Positions 52,267-60,826 are shown, counted from the first letter of the stretch. The stretch is 64,000 nucleotides of DNA from an uncultured Duodenibacillus sp. (GCA_944390715.1 CALXQS010000002.1:119794-183793), one strand, 5' to 3'. Numbers and translations are program-made. The notes: generated by a model from the letters alone, not told the origin.

Positions 52267-53281
52267 TTTACCGATATTTGCTCGGCCTGAGGATGCTTGC
52301 GCTTGTGTCAACTTAGAGCCAACAGCTAAGCGGGGACGCATTACCCGTACCAATACGGTACACGGGGGCAAGCATGGTAAAGGTGATGGCGCTTTGGTGT
52401 TCTTTCCCGATGGCAAAGGCGGCCTAGCTCATAACTGGCAGACAGGGGCGCAAGCATTTTTCTTTGCCGACTACAACGGGGAACGCCCCAGCCGCGAAGA
52501 GTTAAGAAAGCTGCGGGCGGAGTTGCGTAAGCAACGGGCAAAGTATGAGCGCGAGACCGCTGAACGCCAAAAGGCAGTTTCCGTGCTGGCGGGGCGCATT
52601 CTGGCCGAGACCGAAACCCCAGCCGATGAGCATGAATACTTGCGGCGCAAGTGCTTGCAGATTGAAAGCTATTGGCGAGGGTTGCGCTGTATCTCAATCG
52701 CTAAGGCGCAAGAGCTGATTAATCAGGCGGCTATCAAGCAAGAAGATGACAGCAATCAAGTATTGCGTGGCTCGGGACGCTTGTTTGTGGTGCCGCTTTC
52801 TGATGCGGCTGGCGCCGTGTGGTCAGTGCAATTCATTGATGAGGCTGGCAAGAAAACTTTTCTCAAGGGTGGCCGCAAAAAGGGGTTGCTGTGGTGCCCC
52901 GATGGTCTTTCCCTTGATGCTGGTGCCGATGGCGTCATAGGCATAGCCGAAGGCGTTGCAACGGCCATGAGCGTGACAAAACTCTATGGCGTGCCATGTG
53001 TTGCCGCCATTGATGCGGGCAATTTGTCCCCAGCAGCAGAAACCATGCGAGAGCGTTTTCCGAATCATGCGCTTGCCTTTTATGCAGACCGAGACCCTAG
53101 CGGCGTTGGCGAAGAGAAAGCGCGCGAAGCGGCTTTGATGCTTCAGGGACGCGGCGCGCAATGCTCGGTGCTGTTGCCGCCTTTTGCGCCTGAGATTGAG
53201 TCGGCATTTATTGAACGAACGGGAAAGGCGCCGACAGACTTTAACGATTACTGGATGATTTGGAGCGAGTTAGATGACTGA
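52253..53281 (+). CDS. TOPRIM-domain DNA primase of the satellite
   Basis: 342 residues from ATG 52253. The TOPRIM domain has the glutamate motif GIAEGVATAMS near 230-240 and the DxD-type motif in FYADRDPSG near 277-285. The N-terminal 90 residues show NWQTGAQAFFFADYNGERPS, a segment common in phage and island primases of this type; no zinc-finger cysteine set is visible. An Arg/Lys/Glu helix follows (about 80-115). Primes replication of the excised element. It overlaps the DUF927 helicase gene, so primase and helicase are split where P4 alpha fuses them. Confidence 0.82.
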   Translation: MRMTDLPIFARPEDACACVNLEPTAKRGRITRTNTVHGGKHGKGDGALVFFPDGKGGLAHNWQTGAQAFFFADYNGERPSREELRKLRAELRKQRAKYERETAERQKAVSVLAGRILAETETPADEHEYLRRKCLQIESYWRGLRCISIAKAQELINQAAIKQEDDSNQVLRGSGRLFVVPLSDAAGAVWSVQFIDEAGKKTFLKGGRKKGLLWCPDGLSLDAGADGVIGIAEGVATAMSVTKLYGVPCVAAIDAGNLSPAAETMRERFPNHALAFYADRDPSGVGEEKAREAALMLQGRGAQCSVLLPPFAPEIESAFIERTGKAPTDFNDYWMIWSELDD

Positions 53282-55196
53282 ACAGACGAAGAGAAAAGCC
53301 CCAGCGCCGAAGAGCGTTAATCCGAACAAGACCGATAACGGGGCGTTTGTGTTTGCCGATGATTCAGGCAATACATACGAGGTGCGCGCCGATGGCGTTT
53401 ATAAAACTGCAAAAGGGAGTACGGATGAAAGGAAGTTGTGCGACGCATTGGAGATTGTGGCGCTAACTCGAAACAACGAAAGTAAAGATTGGGGCGTTTG
53501 GATTCGCTTTAAAGATATTGATGAGCAAACACATAGCCTTGTTTTGTCAGGCGGATTGCTTACGCAAGGCAAAAAGCTAGAAGAGTTTTTATCTTCGGAG
53601 GGTTTGCGAATTCCTTGCTTGTCGGGGAATTCTGGAAAAAGCCCGCTAGTTGATTTTTTTAACGCGTTGCCGCGTACATTGCCGCGCGCGTTGAGCGTAG
53701 ACCAAGGCGGCTTTGCCTCAGACAAATTCGATTCTTTTGTGTTTGGCGACAATGTTGTGTTGCACTTGGATGATGCGGAGCCGATCAGCCCAACCTATGA
53801 CGAGGTGGCGGCTACTCTTGTGGAAAGAGGAAGCCTAGAAGAGTGGCAGGCAGATGTAAGCATTCCTGCGCTTCACAGCAAGCGCCTTATGTTCGGCTTA
53901 TGTGTTTCATTGTCCGCGCCGCTGCTGCCTATTGTTGGCGTGCCGTCGAGCATCTTTCATTTTTATGGGCGGTCGAGTTGCGGCAAGACAAGTATTCAAA
54001 AGGCGGCGGCTTCAGTCTGGGGAGGAGAGGAGCGAATTTATAGCTGGCAAGCAACCGCAAACGGCCTTGAGGGTTTAGCCAAGTTGCATAACAACCAGCC
54101 GCTAATTCTTGATGAGATCGGGCAGGCCGAGTCTTCGGGGATTAAAGCCGTCTACAGCATGACCAACGAGAAGGAAAAAACCCGATCAACGGCAAGCGGC
54201 AAGCTACGCAAGTCCAATAACTGGCGGGTCAATTTCCTGTCTTCTGGTGAGTTCTCATTGTCAGAGATTCGAGAGCAAATCCTAAAGGGCGAACAGTTGG
54301 GCGCTGCTACTGGTGAGCTTGCTCGCTTCATCGGAATACCTGCCGATGCAGGGCGTGGTTTGGGTGTGCTCGATTCTTTACCCGAAGGACTTGAGAGAGA
54401 TACAAAGCATGCAGCAGCCTTTATTCGTTCGGTTAGCTCGATGAAGGCTACAGGCACAGCAGGGCGCGCTTTCTTGATGGCGTTGATGAAGGACGTGGCG
54501 AAGTCGGGGCGCGCAGATATTGAGGCGCGGCTTAGATCAACGATTGAGATAATCGAAGAAAGACTAGCCGAAGAAACATTGAACGCGTCTACTGAGGCAT
54601 TAGAAAATCGAGTGTTAGAGCGCTTTGCGGCTGTTGCTTTGGCGGGTGAATTGGCTGCAGACTACGGCGTATTGGGATGGGAAAAAGGCGACGCAACAGA
54701 AGCGGTTATCGAATGCTTCAAAGCGTGGCGTGAGTCTGACGAGTCCCCAGCCGAGCGCGTGGCGCGCGTTATTGATCGCATCCTGAGCTTGCCCGATACT
54801 GACGGCGCAAACTTTGCGATATACGAGTGGCAAGGCGAAAATTTCACTTGTATCAATCGCCCTAACCGCAGTGCAACGGGCATTGTCGTTGTAAGAGCGG
54901 CGCCGCTTGACGGATTGCCAAATAGAGCGGATCGAGTGGCGACGCTGTATCTAGCTTCGCAATTCAGGGAACTATGCAACAAACACGGGGAACGCCTTCG
55001 GAATGATGAGATTATCGAAGCGTTGCAGAAAACAGGGTTGCTTGTCTCAAACCAGACAGGGCGGCGGCCTCAATACCAAATCAGCAAGAGTGTTTGCGAG
55101 TTGCGGAATAAGACGCGCGCTTATGTGATCATCCCCGATGGATTGGAGGAAAGCCGTAAAGAAGCGTTGCGTATGTTGGGAGCGAGAAATGTTTGA
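53274..55196 (+). CDS. DUF927-domain replicative helicase of the satellite
   Basis: 640 residues. The Walker A motif is GRSSCGKTS (about 232-240) and the Walker B motif is PLILDEIGQ (about 276-284). Upstream are the DUF927 segments LSVDQGGFASDKFDSFVFGD and HLDDAEPI-type residues. Basic N-terminal tail of about 20 residues. DUF927 proteins are hexameric-type helicases or replication initiators of phages and islands. The overlap of 8 bases with the primase gene indicates joint translation. The C-terminal part (about 540-640) has a winged-helix-like region that could read the TTGGTGAAA iterons, as P4 alpha does with its own iterons; this is inferred. Confidence 0.82.
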   Translation: MTEQTKRKAPAPKSVNPNKTDNGAFVFADDSGNTYEVRADGVYKTAKGSTDERKLCDALEIVALTRNNESKDWGVWIRFKDIDEQTHSLVLSGGLLTQGKKLEEFLSSEGLRIPCLSGNSGKSPLVDFFNALPRTLPRALSVDQGGFASDKFDSFVFGDNVVLHLDDAEPISPTYDEVAATLVERGSLEEWQADVSIPALHSKRLMFGLCVSLSAPLLPIVGVPSSIFHFYGRSSCGKTSIQKAAASVWGGEERIYSWQATANGLEGLAKLHNNQPLILDEIGQAESSGIKAVYSMTNEKEKTRSTASGKLRKSNNWRVNFLSSGEFSLSEIREQILKGEQLGAATGELARFIGIPADAGRGLGVLDSLPEGLERDTKHAAAFIRSVSSMKATGTAGRAFLMALMKDVAKSGRADIEARLRSTIEIIEERLAEETLNASTEALENRVLERFAAVALAGELAADYGVLGWEKGDATEAVIECFKAWRESDESPAERVARVIDRILSLPDTDGANFAIYEWQGENFTCINRPNRSATGIVVVRAAPLDGLPNRADRVATLYLASQFRELCNKHGERLRNDEIIEALQKTGLLVSNQTGRRPQYQISKSVCELRNKTRAYVIIPDGLEESRKEALRMLGARNV

Positions 55197-55416
55197 TGCA
55201 AAGGAATTGAGAAAAGCTGTGCTGGCGAAGTCCGGCAAGGAAGTAAAGAAGGCGCAGGGCTGGCGGCTGGTGCCCGTTGGCTATCTGGTTGAGTACCTCG
55301 AAGAGCGCGCGGCTATTAGCGAGCATGACGGCGGCATGACGCGCGAGAGCGCAGAGCGCGCCGCGATTGCTGACGGTGAAAGACGATTCAAAATCTACGA
55401 GCTAGTTTTTGAATAG
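55189..55416 (+). CDS. Small satellite protein at the end of the replication module
   Basis: 75 residues beginning MFDAKELRKAVLAKSGKEVK, basic at the N-terminus and acidic in the middle (EYLEERAAISEHDGG). The start overlaps the helicase stop by 8 bases (translational coupling) with GGGAG ahead. Not recognised. It is followed by a strong terminator and then the second iteron cluster. Confidence 0.55.
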   Translation: MFDAKELRKAVLAKSGKEVKKAQGWRLVPVGYLVEYLEERAAISEHDGGMTRESAERAAIADGERRFKIYELVFE

Positions 55417-55439
55417 AAAACGCTCAAAAGCCATGCAGT

Positions 55440-55473
55440 GCCCGCCTTCGGTTTTTCCGTTGGCGGGCTTTTT
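55440..55473 (+). terminator. Terminator of the satellite replication operon
   Basis: Stem GCCCGCC (55440-55446) and GGCGGGC (55462-55468) with T-run 55469-55473. The T-run overlaps the first inverted iteron. Confidence 0.85.
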
Positions 55474-55594
55474 CACCAAAATTTTTCTGATTTCACCACG
55501 TTTCACCAAAATTTGATTTTGGCAAAAAACGGTAAAAAACCTTTTAAATTCAAAGTGTTAGCAAGAGATTTCACCATTTCACCAATTTCACCAA
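55471..55594. repeat. Second iteron cluster (TTTCACCA, inverted copies of TTGGTGAAA)
   Basis: Six copies start at 55471, 55491, 55501, 55569, 55577 and 55586; four of them read TTTCACCAA in full. It is the reverse complement of the motif at 46396-46500. The last three are 8 and 9 bp apart. A 60-base AT-rich gap separates two groups of three. Confidence 0.75.
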
Positions 55595-55686
55595 GATTTT
55601 TGGAGGATGTTTTTCAGGTGTGTTCATGAAGTGCTTGGATTTTTGGATAGGTCAGAAGAGACGATTAAGGGGTAGGAAATTTTTAT

Positions 55687-55706
55687 AGGTACCCTTTTAG
55701 GCACCC
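55687..55706. repeat. Right integrase arm-type site
   Basis: AGGTACCCTTTTAGGCACCC, 17 of 20 identical to the left site at 44671-44690, 41 bases inside the right attachment core. Confidence 0.6.
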
Positions 55707-55747
55707 TTTTGCATATCATCGTCTTGTATTGCCTTTGTTTATTGGTA

Positions 55748-55765
55748 GGTTCGAATCCAGTACCG
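55748..55765 (+). repeat. attR core
   Basis: GGTTCGAATCCAGTACCG, identical to the tRNA-Val segment 44510-44527. The bases that follow (ACACCA) differ from the tRNA end (CGCACCA) by a 1-2 base change. Confidence 0.9.
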
Positions 55766-55775
55766 ACACCAAAAG

Positions 55776-55799
55776 AGCAGCCTTCGGGTTGCTTTTTTT
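55776..55799 (+). terminator. Terminator, probably the original one of tRNA-Val
   Basis: AGCAGCC-TTCG-GGTTGCT followed by seven T. It sits 10 bases beyond the right attachment core, exactly where the terminator of the uninterrupted tRNA gene would lie. The following 55800-56027 holds no recognised gene. Confidence 0.75.
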
Positions 55800-56027
55800 G
55801 TTGTCTGGAGAAAAATCAAAATCAGAAAATTGCCTTATAAATCAAAGGTCTGTCTTTTCTTGAGACAAATTTCTGTCCATTAGACAAATTTGTGACCAGT
55901 TGAACATTTGGATGTTTTGTTGGAATGCAACACTCCAGATGCCCCCCTAAACTGCAAATGCAACCGGCCTTTTTAGCGTGATTTCAGAAATACAACCGCT
56001 GGAGGCCGGCAGTAAGAGAGGTTCAAC

Positions 56028-57050
56028 ATGGTTAGCGAAGACATGGTTACTCAACTTGTCACTCACCTCAGACAAGAGGCTCACCTACCGACTTGGAAAG
56101 TGCTTGATGCCGAGTGCGAGCTGAGTCTTAGAGTTACGGAAACGAAGGCTACGTATTTTTTCCGCGTCAGAAGACCAAAACAGATCAGCAGAAGTCTTGG
56201 AGATTTTGGTGACATCTCCACCATAGAGGCTTATCAAAAAGGACTGGCCTTAGCTGTGACGCTTCGCAATGGTGATCCGTTGCCAGCCTCGAAGACTCGC
56301 CCAAGTGACTTGACCGTTCGTCAAAAGTCTTTGTCATGGCTCTTGAAAACATGGCGTGAAGATGAAGTTTCGAAGCCGTATCCCAGGTGGTCGCCAACTG
56401 ATCGTAAAGCTGCTGTTAAGTTTTTGGGCCTAATTGGCAACTATGTAGAACCGCATTTCCAAGGGCTTTCTTTTACAAAGATCTCAGGAGAAGAGCTGGC
56501 AGATTTCTTAACGGACTTTCATCGTCATCACCCGTCATCGGCTAAATCCCTGCTTCCGTGGATAGAAGCTGCATTCATGTGGGCGGAACGAAAAGGTTTG
56601 TGTTCTGATGGCTATCAGAAGGCTCAACGCATGCGTATGTTGGTTAAAGATGCCCGTTGGCGTCGCCACGGTCCTCCTGTCCACCATCCTGCGCTACCAG
56701 TTTCTGACGTACCGGAGTTCATGGCCGAGCTACGCGAAGTGGGCGGCACGACGGCACGATGTTTGGAAGTTGCTATTTTGACCGTCTCTAGAGTGCAATC
56801 GATTGCCAACATGAAATGGGAGCACATTGACTTTGAGAAGGGTATATGGCGCTGCCCGAAGGAGGATATGAAGGTGCAAACCAACGGTGACCATTTTGTA
56901 TACCCCAAAAAGACTTTTATCGCTTTCTCTTACCCTTACTTATCCGCACTTATACCTCTTTATCCCAACTTATCCCAATTTATCCCGAGACGTGCTACGG
57001 CGACGCCATTACATTCCGCTATCGGAATTCATCATGGACGCTTCACTTGA
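56028..57050 (+). pseudogene. Truncated tyrosine integrase (second element remnant)
   Basis: 340 residues. The N-terminal arm-binding part (ATYFFRVRRPKQISRSLGDF) and core-binding domain are intact, and the first catalytic arginine is present in LTVSRVQSIANMKWEHIDF. After WRCPKEDMKVQTNGDHFV the sequence turns into an unrelated Tyr/Leu/Pro-rich tail; the HxxR and tyrosine motifs are missing. The frame shift or deletion point coincides with short TTATCCCAA-type repeats (56940-56985). It cannot be catalytically active. It lies just beyond the tRNA-derived terminator, so it probably belonged to an earlier element at the same site. Confidence 0.75.
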
Positions 57051-57276
57051 CGTCAGGCGAGACGACGAACTTGATTTGTAGTTTGTTAAGCCTGTCTGAT
57101 TTTCTAAACGTTCCAATCAACTCAACATCAAAGCATCATCGTATCGTCACGAATTTGAAATAAGAAGCTTTTAGAGTACCTCGCGGATAAACGGCAAAGA
57201 GTTCATTAGAGAGAGCCGGCAAGTCCTACGTTTGCAAGTCGGGAACCACATGTTTTCGATCTCAACACTATTTGTT

Positions 57277-57292
57277 GCAGCCGAAAGGTTGC
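57277..57292 (+). other. Hairpin in the leader of the glpP operon
   Basis: GCAGCC-GAAA-GGTTGC (one G-T pair) lies 10 bases before ATG 57303. It has no T-run. It could be part of an RNA site for a leader-binding regulator such as GlpP, or could hide the ribosome site. 57051-57276 shows no gene. Confidence 0.35.
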
Positions 57293-57302
57293 TGCTGGGA
57301 CA

Positions 57303-57914
57303 ATGCTCATGGTCACTAAAGACACACTCTCTCATTTGCTAAAACACCCGATTATTGCCGTAGTTCGACATGCAGACGAACTTGACGGTGCTCTCAAAAG
57401 CCCATGCTCTTGCATTGAGCTGCGCGCCAGCAGCTTGATTGAACTTCCCTCCATTGTCGAGCGCTGCCGATCGGCAGGCAAAGCGCTTTTTCTGTACCCG
57501 GAACTTCTTGATGGACTAGGTCATACGCCTTCGGCAATCGAATTTCTCGTGGAATACGCACGTCCGACGGGCATTGTTTCAACCAAAAAACAAATACTGA
57601 AAACAGCGGAAAAGCTGGGGCTATTCACCGTCTTTCAAATTTTCATGATCGATACCCAGGCCTTCGGCACCGGGGTTCGCAATGCTCAAAAAATTCAGTG
57701 CGACGCTATTGAAATCATGCCGGGAGCCATTCCCAACATCGTACGAGAAGTATGTGAGCTGGTCGACAGACCGGTGCTTTGTGCCGGTCTAGTCAAAACA
57801 AGTGAAGAGGTAAGTCAGCTTCTCAAAGCCGGTGCAAGAGGTATAGCCACCAGTAATACGCGTTTGTGGCAGGAGCCCGTAGCCAACTTAAGTAGGAAAA
57901 GAATCGAATTATGA
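57303..57914 (+). CDS. glpP: GlpP-type glycerol-3-phosphate-responsive antiterminator
   Basis: 203 residues, one TIM-barrel-like domain. The pattern HPIIAVVRHADELDGALKSP, FLYPELLDGLG, GIVSTKKQILKTAEKLGLFT with QIFMIDTQAF and DAIEIMPGAIPNIVREVCEL, then GARGIATSN, follows GlpP of Bacillus throughout. GlpP binds glycerol-3-phosphate and leader mRNA to prevent termination. It overlaps ugpC (ATGA) and so is the first gene of the uptake operon. GlpP is best known from Firmicutes. An alternative start at ATG 57309 exists. The target RNA is unknown; it may be its own leader or a glpD leader elsewhere. Confidence 0.82.
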   Translation: MLMVTKDTLSHLLKHPIIAVVRHADELDGALKSPCSCIELRASSLIELPSIVERCRSAGKALFLYPELLDGLGHTPSAIEFLVEYARPTGIVSTKKQILKTAEKLGLFTVFQIFMIDTQAFGTGVRNAQKIQCDAIEIMPGAIPNIVREVCELVDRPVLCAGLVKTSEEVSQLLKAGARGIATSNTRLWQEPVANLSRKRIEL

Positions 57915-59101
57915 GTGCATCTCTTGAATTACACGGCGTCAGCAAAAGTTACGGTAAGGTTCCCGTCCTGCAGTCACTCGATTTGAGTGTTCAGGAAGGG
58001 GAGTTTGTTTGTCTGCTCGGGCCTTCGGGTTGCGGCAAAACCACTCTTTTGAGAATCATTGCCGGGCTGCTGTTTCCGACAACCGGTCAGATTGACATTG
58101 TTGGTCGCGAGGTGACGGCACTGACTCCTTCGGAACGCAACATTGCGATGGTTTTTCAGTCCTACGCGCTCTATCCACATAAGACGGTTTGGGAAAACAT
58201 AGCCTTTCCGTTACGCATGCGAGCGCCTTGGACAACACGAATCCCTTTTTTCGGACGACTTCTTTCGGAACGTAGGGAACTTGAAAGCGTTCTCAAACGA
58301 GAAGTTCCGGCTGTGGCCCAGGCCTTGGGTTTGGAAAAACTCCTGACGCGTAAGCCGTATGAACTTTCTGGCGGCCAAAAGCAGCGAGTGGCATTGGCCA
58401 GAGCACTGGTGCGAAATCCGGATCTGTTTCTGATGGACGAGCCGCTTTCCAACCTGGACGCCAAGCTCAGGACGGAAACCCGTCGGGAAATCGTCAATCT
58501 GCACGCCCGCACAGGCAAGACATTCATTTACGTGACGCACGATCAGGTCGAAGCGATGACGATGGCTCACCGCATCGTTTTGTTGTACGAAGGAAAGGTT
58601 CAGCAGATTGGGGCTCCGCTCGCTCTGTACGATGATCCGGAAAATCTCTTTACGGCCACGTTCATCGGCACACCCACCATCAATCAACTTCAATTCACGG
58701 TTCGTCCAGGACAGGTTCCGTTGCTTGAAGGCGTGCCCTGGGAAAGCCCGTCCGCACAAAAAGTAGCTGATGCGCTTGCTCCCGGTGTTTATACGCTGGG
58801 TATTCGTCCTGAATCATTGGTCCCGCAGTCGGACAGGTCGCCCGATGCCTTTGCAGTGACGACAGATTACTGCGAAGAAATGGGGAGCGAAACCATTGTC
58901 TGGTGCCGTACCGGACTGGGAAAGCGAACGCTCTGCCTGCGTCTTTCGCGCATGAACGACCGGTATGTCGGCAGCATCACAGCGGTTGCGCCGGATTGGA
59001 CAAAACTTCTCATCTTTGACGCCGAAGGACGTCGCGTCCGACTTAGCTCCGAAGCCAATGCCGCAGGCGTCTTCAATGTAGAGCTCAGGAGGGCAGCATG
59101 A
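57911..59101 (+). CDS. ugpC: Ugp-like ABC transporter ATP-binding protein
   Basis: 396 residues. Walker A GPSGCGKTT (37-45), Q-loop MVFQSYALYPHKTVWENIAF, signature LSGGQKQRVALARAL, Walker B LFLMDEPLSNLD, switch VTHDQVEAMTM, and a C-terminal TOBE-type domain (about 240-390). It is of the MalK/UgpC class. An extra segment of about 25 residues (around 100-125, RIPFFGRLLSERRELESVLK) lies between Q-loop and signature. Overlap of ATGA with glpP and with the next gene shows coupling throughout. Energises import of glycerol-3-phosphate or glycerophosphodiesters by analogy to Ugp. Confidence 0.85.
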   Translation: MSASLELHGVSKSYGKVPVLQSLDLSVQEGEFVCLLGPSGCGKTTLLRIIAGLLFPTTGQIDIVGREVTALTPSERNIAMVFQSYALYPHKTVWENIAFPLRMRAPWTTRIPFFGRLLSERRELESVLKREVPAVAQALGLEKLLTRKPYELSGGQKQRVALARALVRNPDLFLMDEPLSNLDAKLRTETRREIVNLHARTGKTFIYVTHDQVEAMTMAHRIVLLYEGKVQQIGAPLALYDDPENLFTATFIGTPTINQLQFTVRPGQVPLLEGVPWESPSAQKVADALAPGVYTLGIRPESLVPQSDRSPDAFAVTTDYCEEMGSETIVWCRTGLGKRTLCLRLSRMNDRYVGSITAVAPDWTKLLIFDAEGRRVRLSSEANAAGVFNVELRRAA

Positions 59102-59997
59102 GGCCGGTTTACGAAAGGACGCTGTGGCTTGCCAATCCGTTCATGCTCTCTCCCGCTGTCGGATGCCTGTTACTGTTTTTCGTCATTCCTATGATTGCTA
59201 CGATTGTGGTGAGCTTTACCGATTGGCAGCTGGGCGGGCAGGGTGATGTTCACTTCATCGGCTTGCAGAACTACATTGATTTGTGGGCAAGCAGTGACTT
59301 CCGAAAAAGCGTTTCCAATACGTTTTTCATGACGGCAATCGTGGTGCCGACGTCGTTTCTTCTATCGCTGGCATTGGCCTTGGCGGTGAGGGCTAGCGGC
59401 AAACTCGCTCAGACGTGGCAGACGATCTACTTTTTGCCGGTCACGGCTTCCCTTGTGGCCATGGCTGTCGTCTGGCAGTGGATTTTGCACCCGGAAGTGG
59501 GATTTGTCGCCGTCATTCTGACGCACTTTGGCGTTACTCAAAACGTTAATTTGCTCAATGATCCTGACTACGTGCTTTGGACGCTGTCATTCATCACCGT
59601 CTGGCAGATGGCAGGCTACTTCATGGTCCTGTTTCTGACCGGATTGGTTCAGATTCCGAAAGAACTCTACGACGCGGCCAAAGTGGACGGCGCCAACAAT
59701 CCGATGGCGCTGTTCGCCCATATCACCTGGCCGCTTCTGGGACCGACGTCATTTTTCATCATCATTCTCACGATCATCAAGACATTTCAGGTCTTTGACA
59801 TCGTCAAGGTGCTCACGCGAGGCGGTCCGGAAAAAGCCAGTGAAATTTTGCTCTACACGATGTATCAGGAAGGCTTTTCCTTCTTTCGAATGGGAACAGC
59901 CGCAGCTGTTGCCGCCATGTATCTCGCGGTCATGCTTTTCCTGACTTGGCTGCAGACTCGATTTATCGGTCGGAGGATTCACTATGGTTTTCAATAA
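59098..59997 (+). CDS. ugpA: Ugp-like ABC permease subunit 1
   Basis: 299 residues with about six membrane helices and the MalF/UgpA-type EAA loop near YDAAKVDGANNPMALFAHIT. The N-terminal region is short (helix at 15-40, SPAVGCLLLFFVIPMIATIV), like UgpA rather than MalF. Start overlaps the ugpC stop (ATGA). Forms the channel with the next subunit. Confidence 0.87.
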   Translation: MRPVYERTLWLANPFMLSPAVGCLLLFFVIPMIATIVVSFTDWQLGGQGDVHFIGLQNYIDLWASSDFRKSVSNTFFMTAIVVPTSFLLSLALALAVRASGKLAQTWQTIYFLPVTASLVAMAVVWQWILHPEVGFVAVILTHFGVTQNVNLLNDPDYVLWTLSFITVWQMAGYFMVLFLTGLVQIPKELYDAAKVDGANNPMALFAHITWPLLGPTSFFIIILTIIKTFQVFDIVKVLTRGGPEKASEILLYTMYQEGFSFFRMGTAAAVAAMYLAVMLFLTWLQTRFIGRRIHYGFQ

Positions 59998-60826
59998 AGC
60001 CAAGTGCCGCAAGTACTTGTTCAGAATTCTCGTCAATGTGCTGCTGGCTCTGGGAGCTGTCGTTGTTCTGCTTCCGTTTGTCTGGATGCTGAGCCTTTCG
60101 GTCAAGCCGGAAAACGAGATTTACGAGGCAGCGATCCATTTTCTTCCGACCGAGTGGGATTTCGAAAACTATGTCGAGGCCTTTGAGTTTGGGGAAGTTG
60201 GCACGTTCGTCAAAAACGGTTTATTCGTCACTTTGTCGATTCTCGCAATCCAGATTTGCACGGTGGTTCCTGCTGCCTATGTGCTGGCCCGAAAGCATTT
60301 CAAGCTGGAAGGACTTGCCTTTGGGTTGGTGCTGACCGGACTGATCGTTCCTCAGCAGGCCGTCGTGATACCGCTTGTGCTGGCGATTTCCAAACTCGGA
60401 TTGCTCAACAGCTTTCCGGCACTCGTGCTGCCATTCATGACAAGCGCGCTCGGTATCTTCCTTCTGCGGCAAAGCTTCAAAGCCGTGCCTCAGGAACTGA
60501 TTGACGCTGCTCGCGTTGACGGAGCGTCGGAGCCCTACATTCTTTGGTTCATTCTGGTACCGCTTGTTAAACCGGCTCTGGCTGCTTTTGCGGTTTTCTC
60601 CATCGTAAGTCACTGGAACGATTTCTTCTGGCCCTTGTTGGTCGTCAACGACTTGTCTCTGGCAACACCGCCTCTGGGTATTTCCATCTTTGCCTCTGAT
60701 GAGGGCGGCAGTGACGTCGGTCCGATGATGGCCTCGGCGACGATCATTGTGGCGCCGCTGCTTCTGGCATTTCTCTGTGCGCGTCGGTGGTTTATTCAGG
60801 GCATCACGCTTTCCGGTTTGAAATGA
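59984..60826 (+). CDS. ugpE: Ugp-like ABC permease subunit 2
   Basis: 280 residues with six membrane helices and the EAA loop IDAARVDGASEPYILWFILV. GGAGG lies ahead of ATG 59984, which overlaps the previous stop by 14 bases. It belongs to the MalG/UgpE group. The phosphodiesterase gene starts 17 bases after its stop. Confidence 0.87.
   Translation: MVFNKAKCRKYLFRILVNVLLALGAVVVLLPFVWMLSLSVKPENEIYEAAIHFLPTEWDFENYVEAFEFGEVGTFVKNGLFVTLSILAIQICTVVPAAYVLARKHFKLEGLAFGLVLTGLIVPQQAVVIPLVLAISKLGLLNSFPALVLPFMTSALGIFLLRQSFKAVPQELIDAARVDGASEPYILWFILVPLVKPALAAFAVFSIVSHWNDFFWPLLVVNDLSLATPPLGISIFASDEGGSDVGPMMASATIIVAPLLLAFLCARRWFIQGITLSGLK

Larger units (their letters stand above)
44510..55765 (+). mobile_element. 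Integrated satellite-like element in tRNA-Val (about 11.2 kb)
   Basis: Bounded by an 18-bp direct repeat (44510-44527 and 55748-55765) derived from the tRNA 3' end. Order: integrase, first iteron cluster, HTH protein like terminase small subunits, second small terminase-like protein, cargo lipoprotein on the other strand, unknown 358-residue protein, AlpA-like regulator, two small proteins including a nuclease, Icd-like open frame, two small unknowns, TOPRIM primase, DUF927 helicase, small unknown, second iteron cluster. No capsid, tail, portal, lysis or large-terminase gene, and no conjugation genes. This fits a phage satellite of the P4/PICI kind; the helper phage is unknown. Confidence 0.8.
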
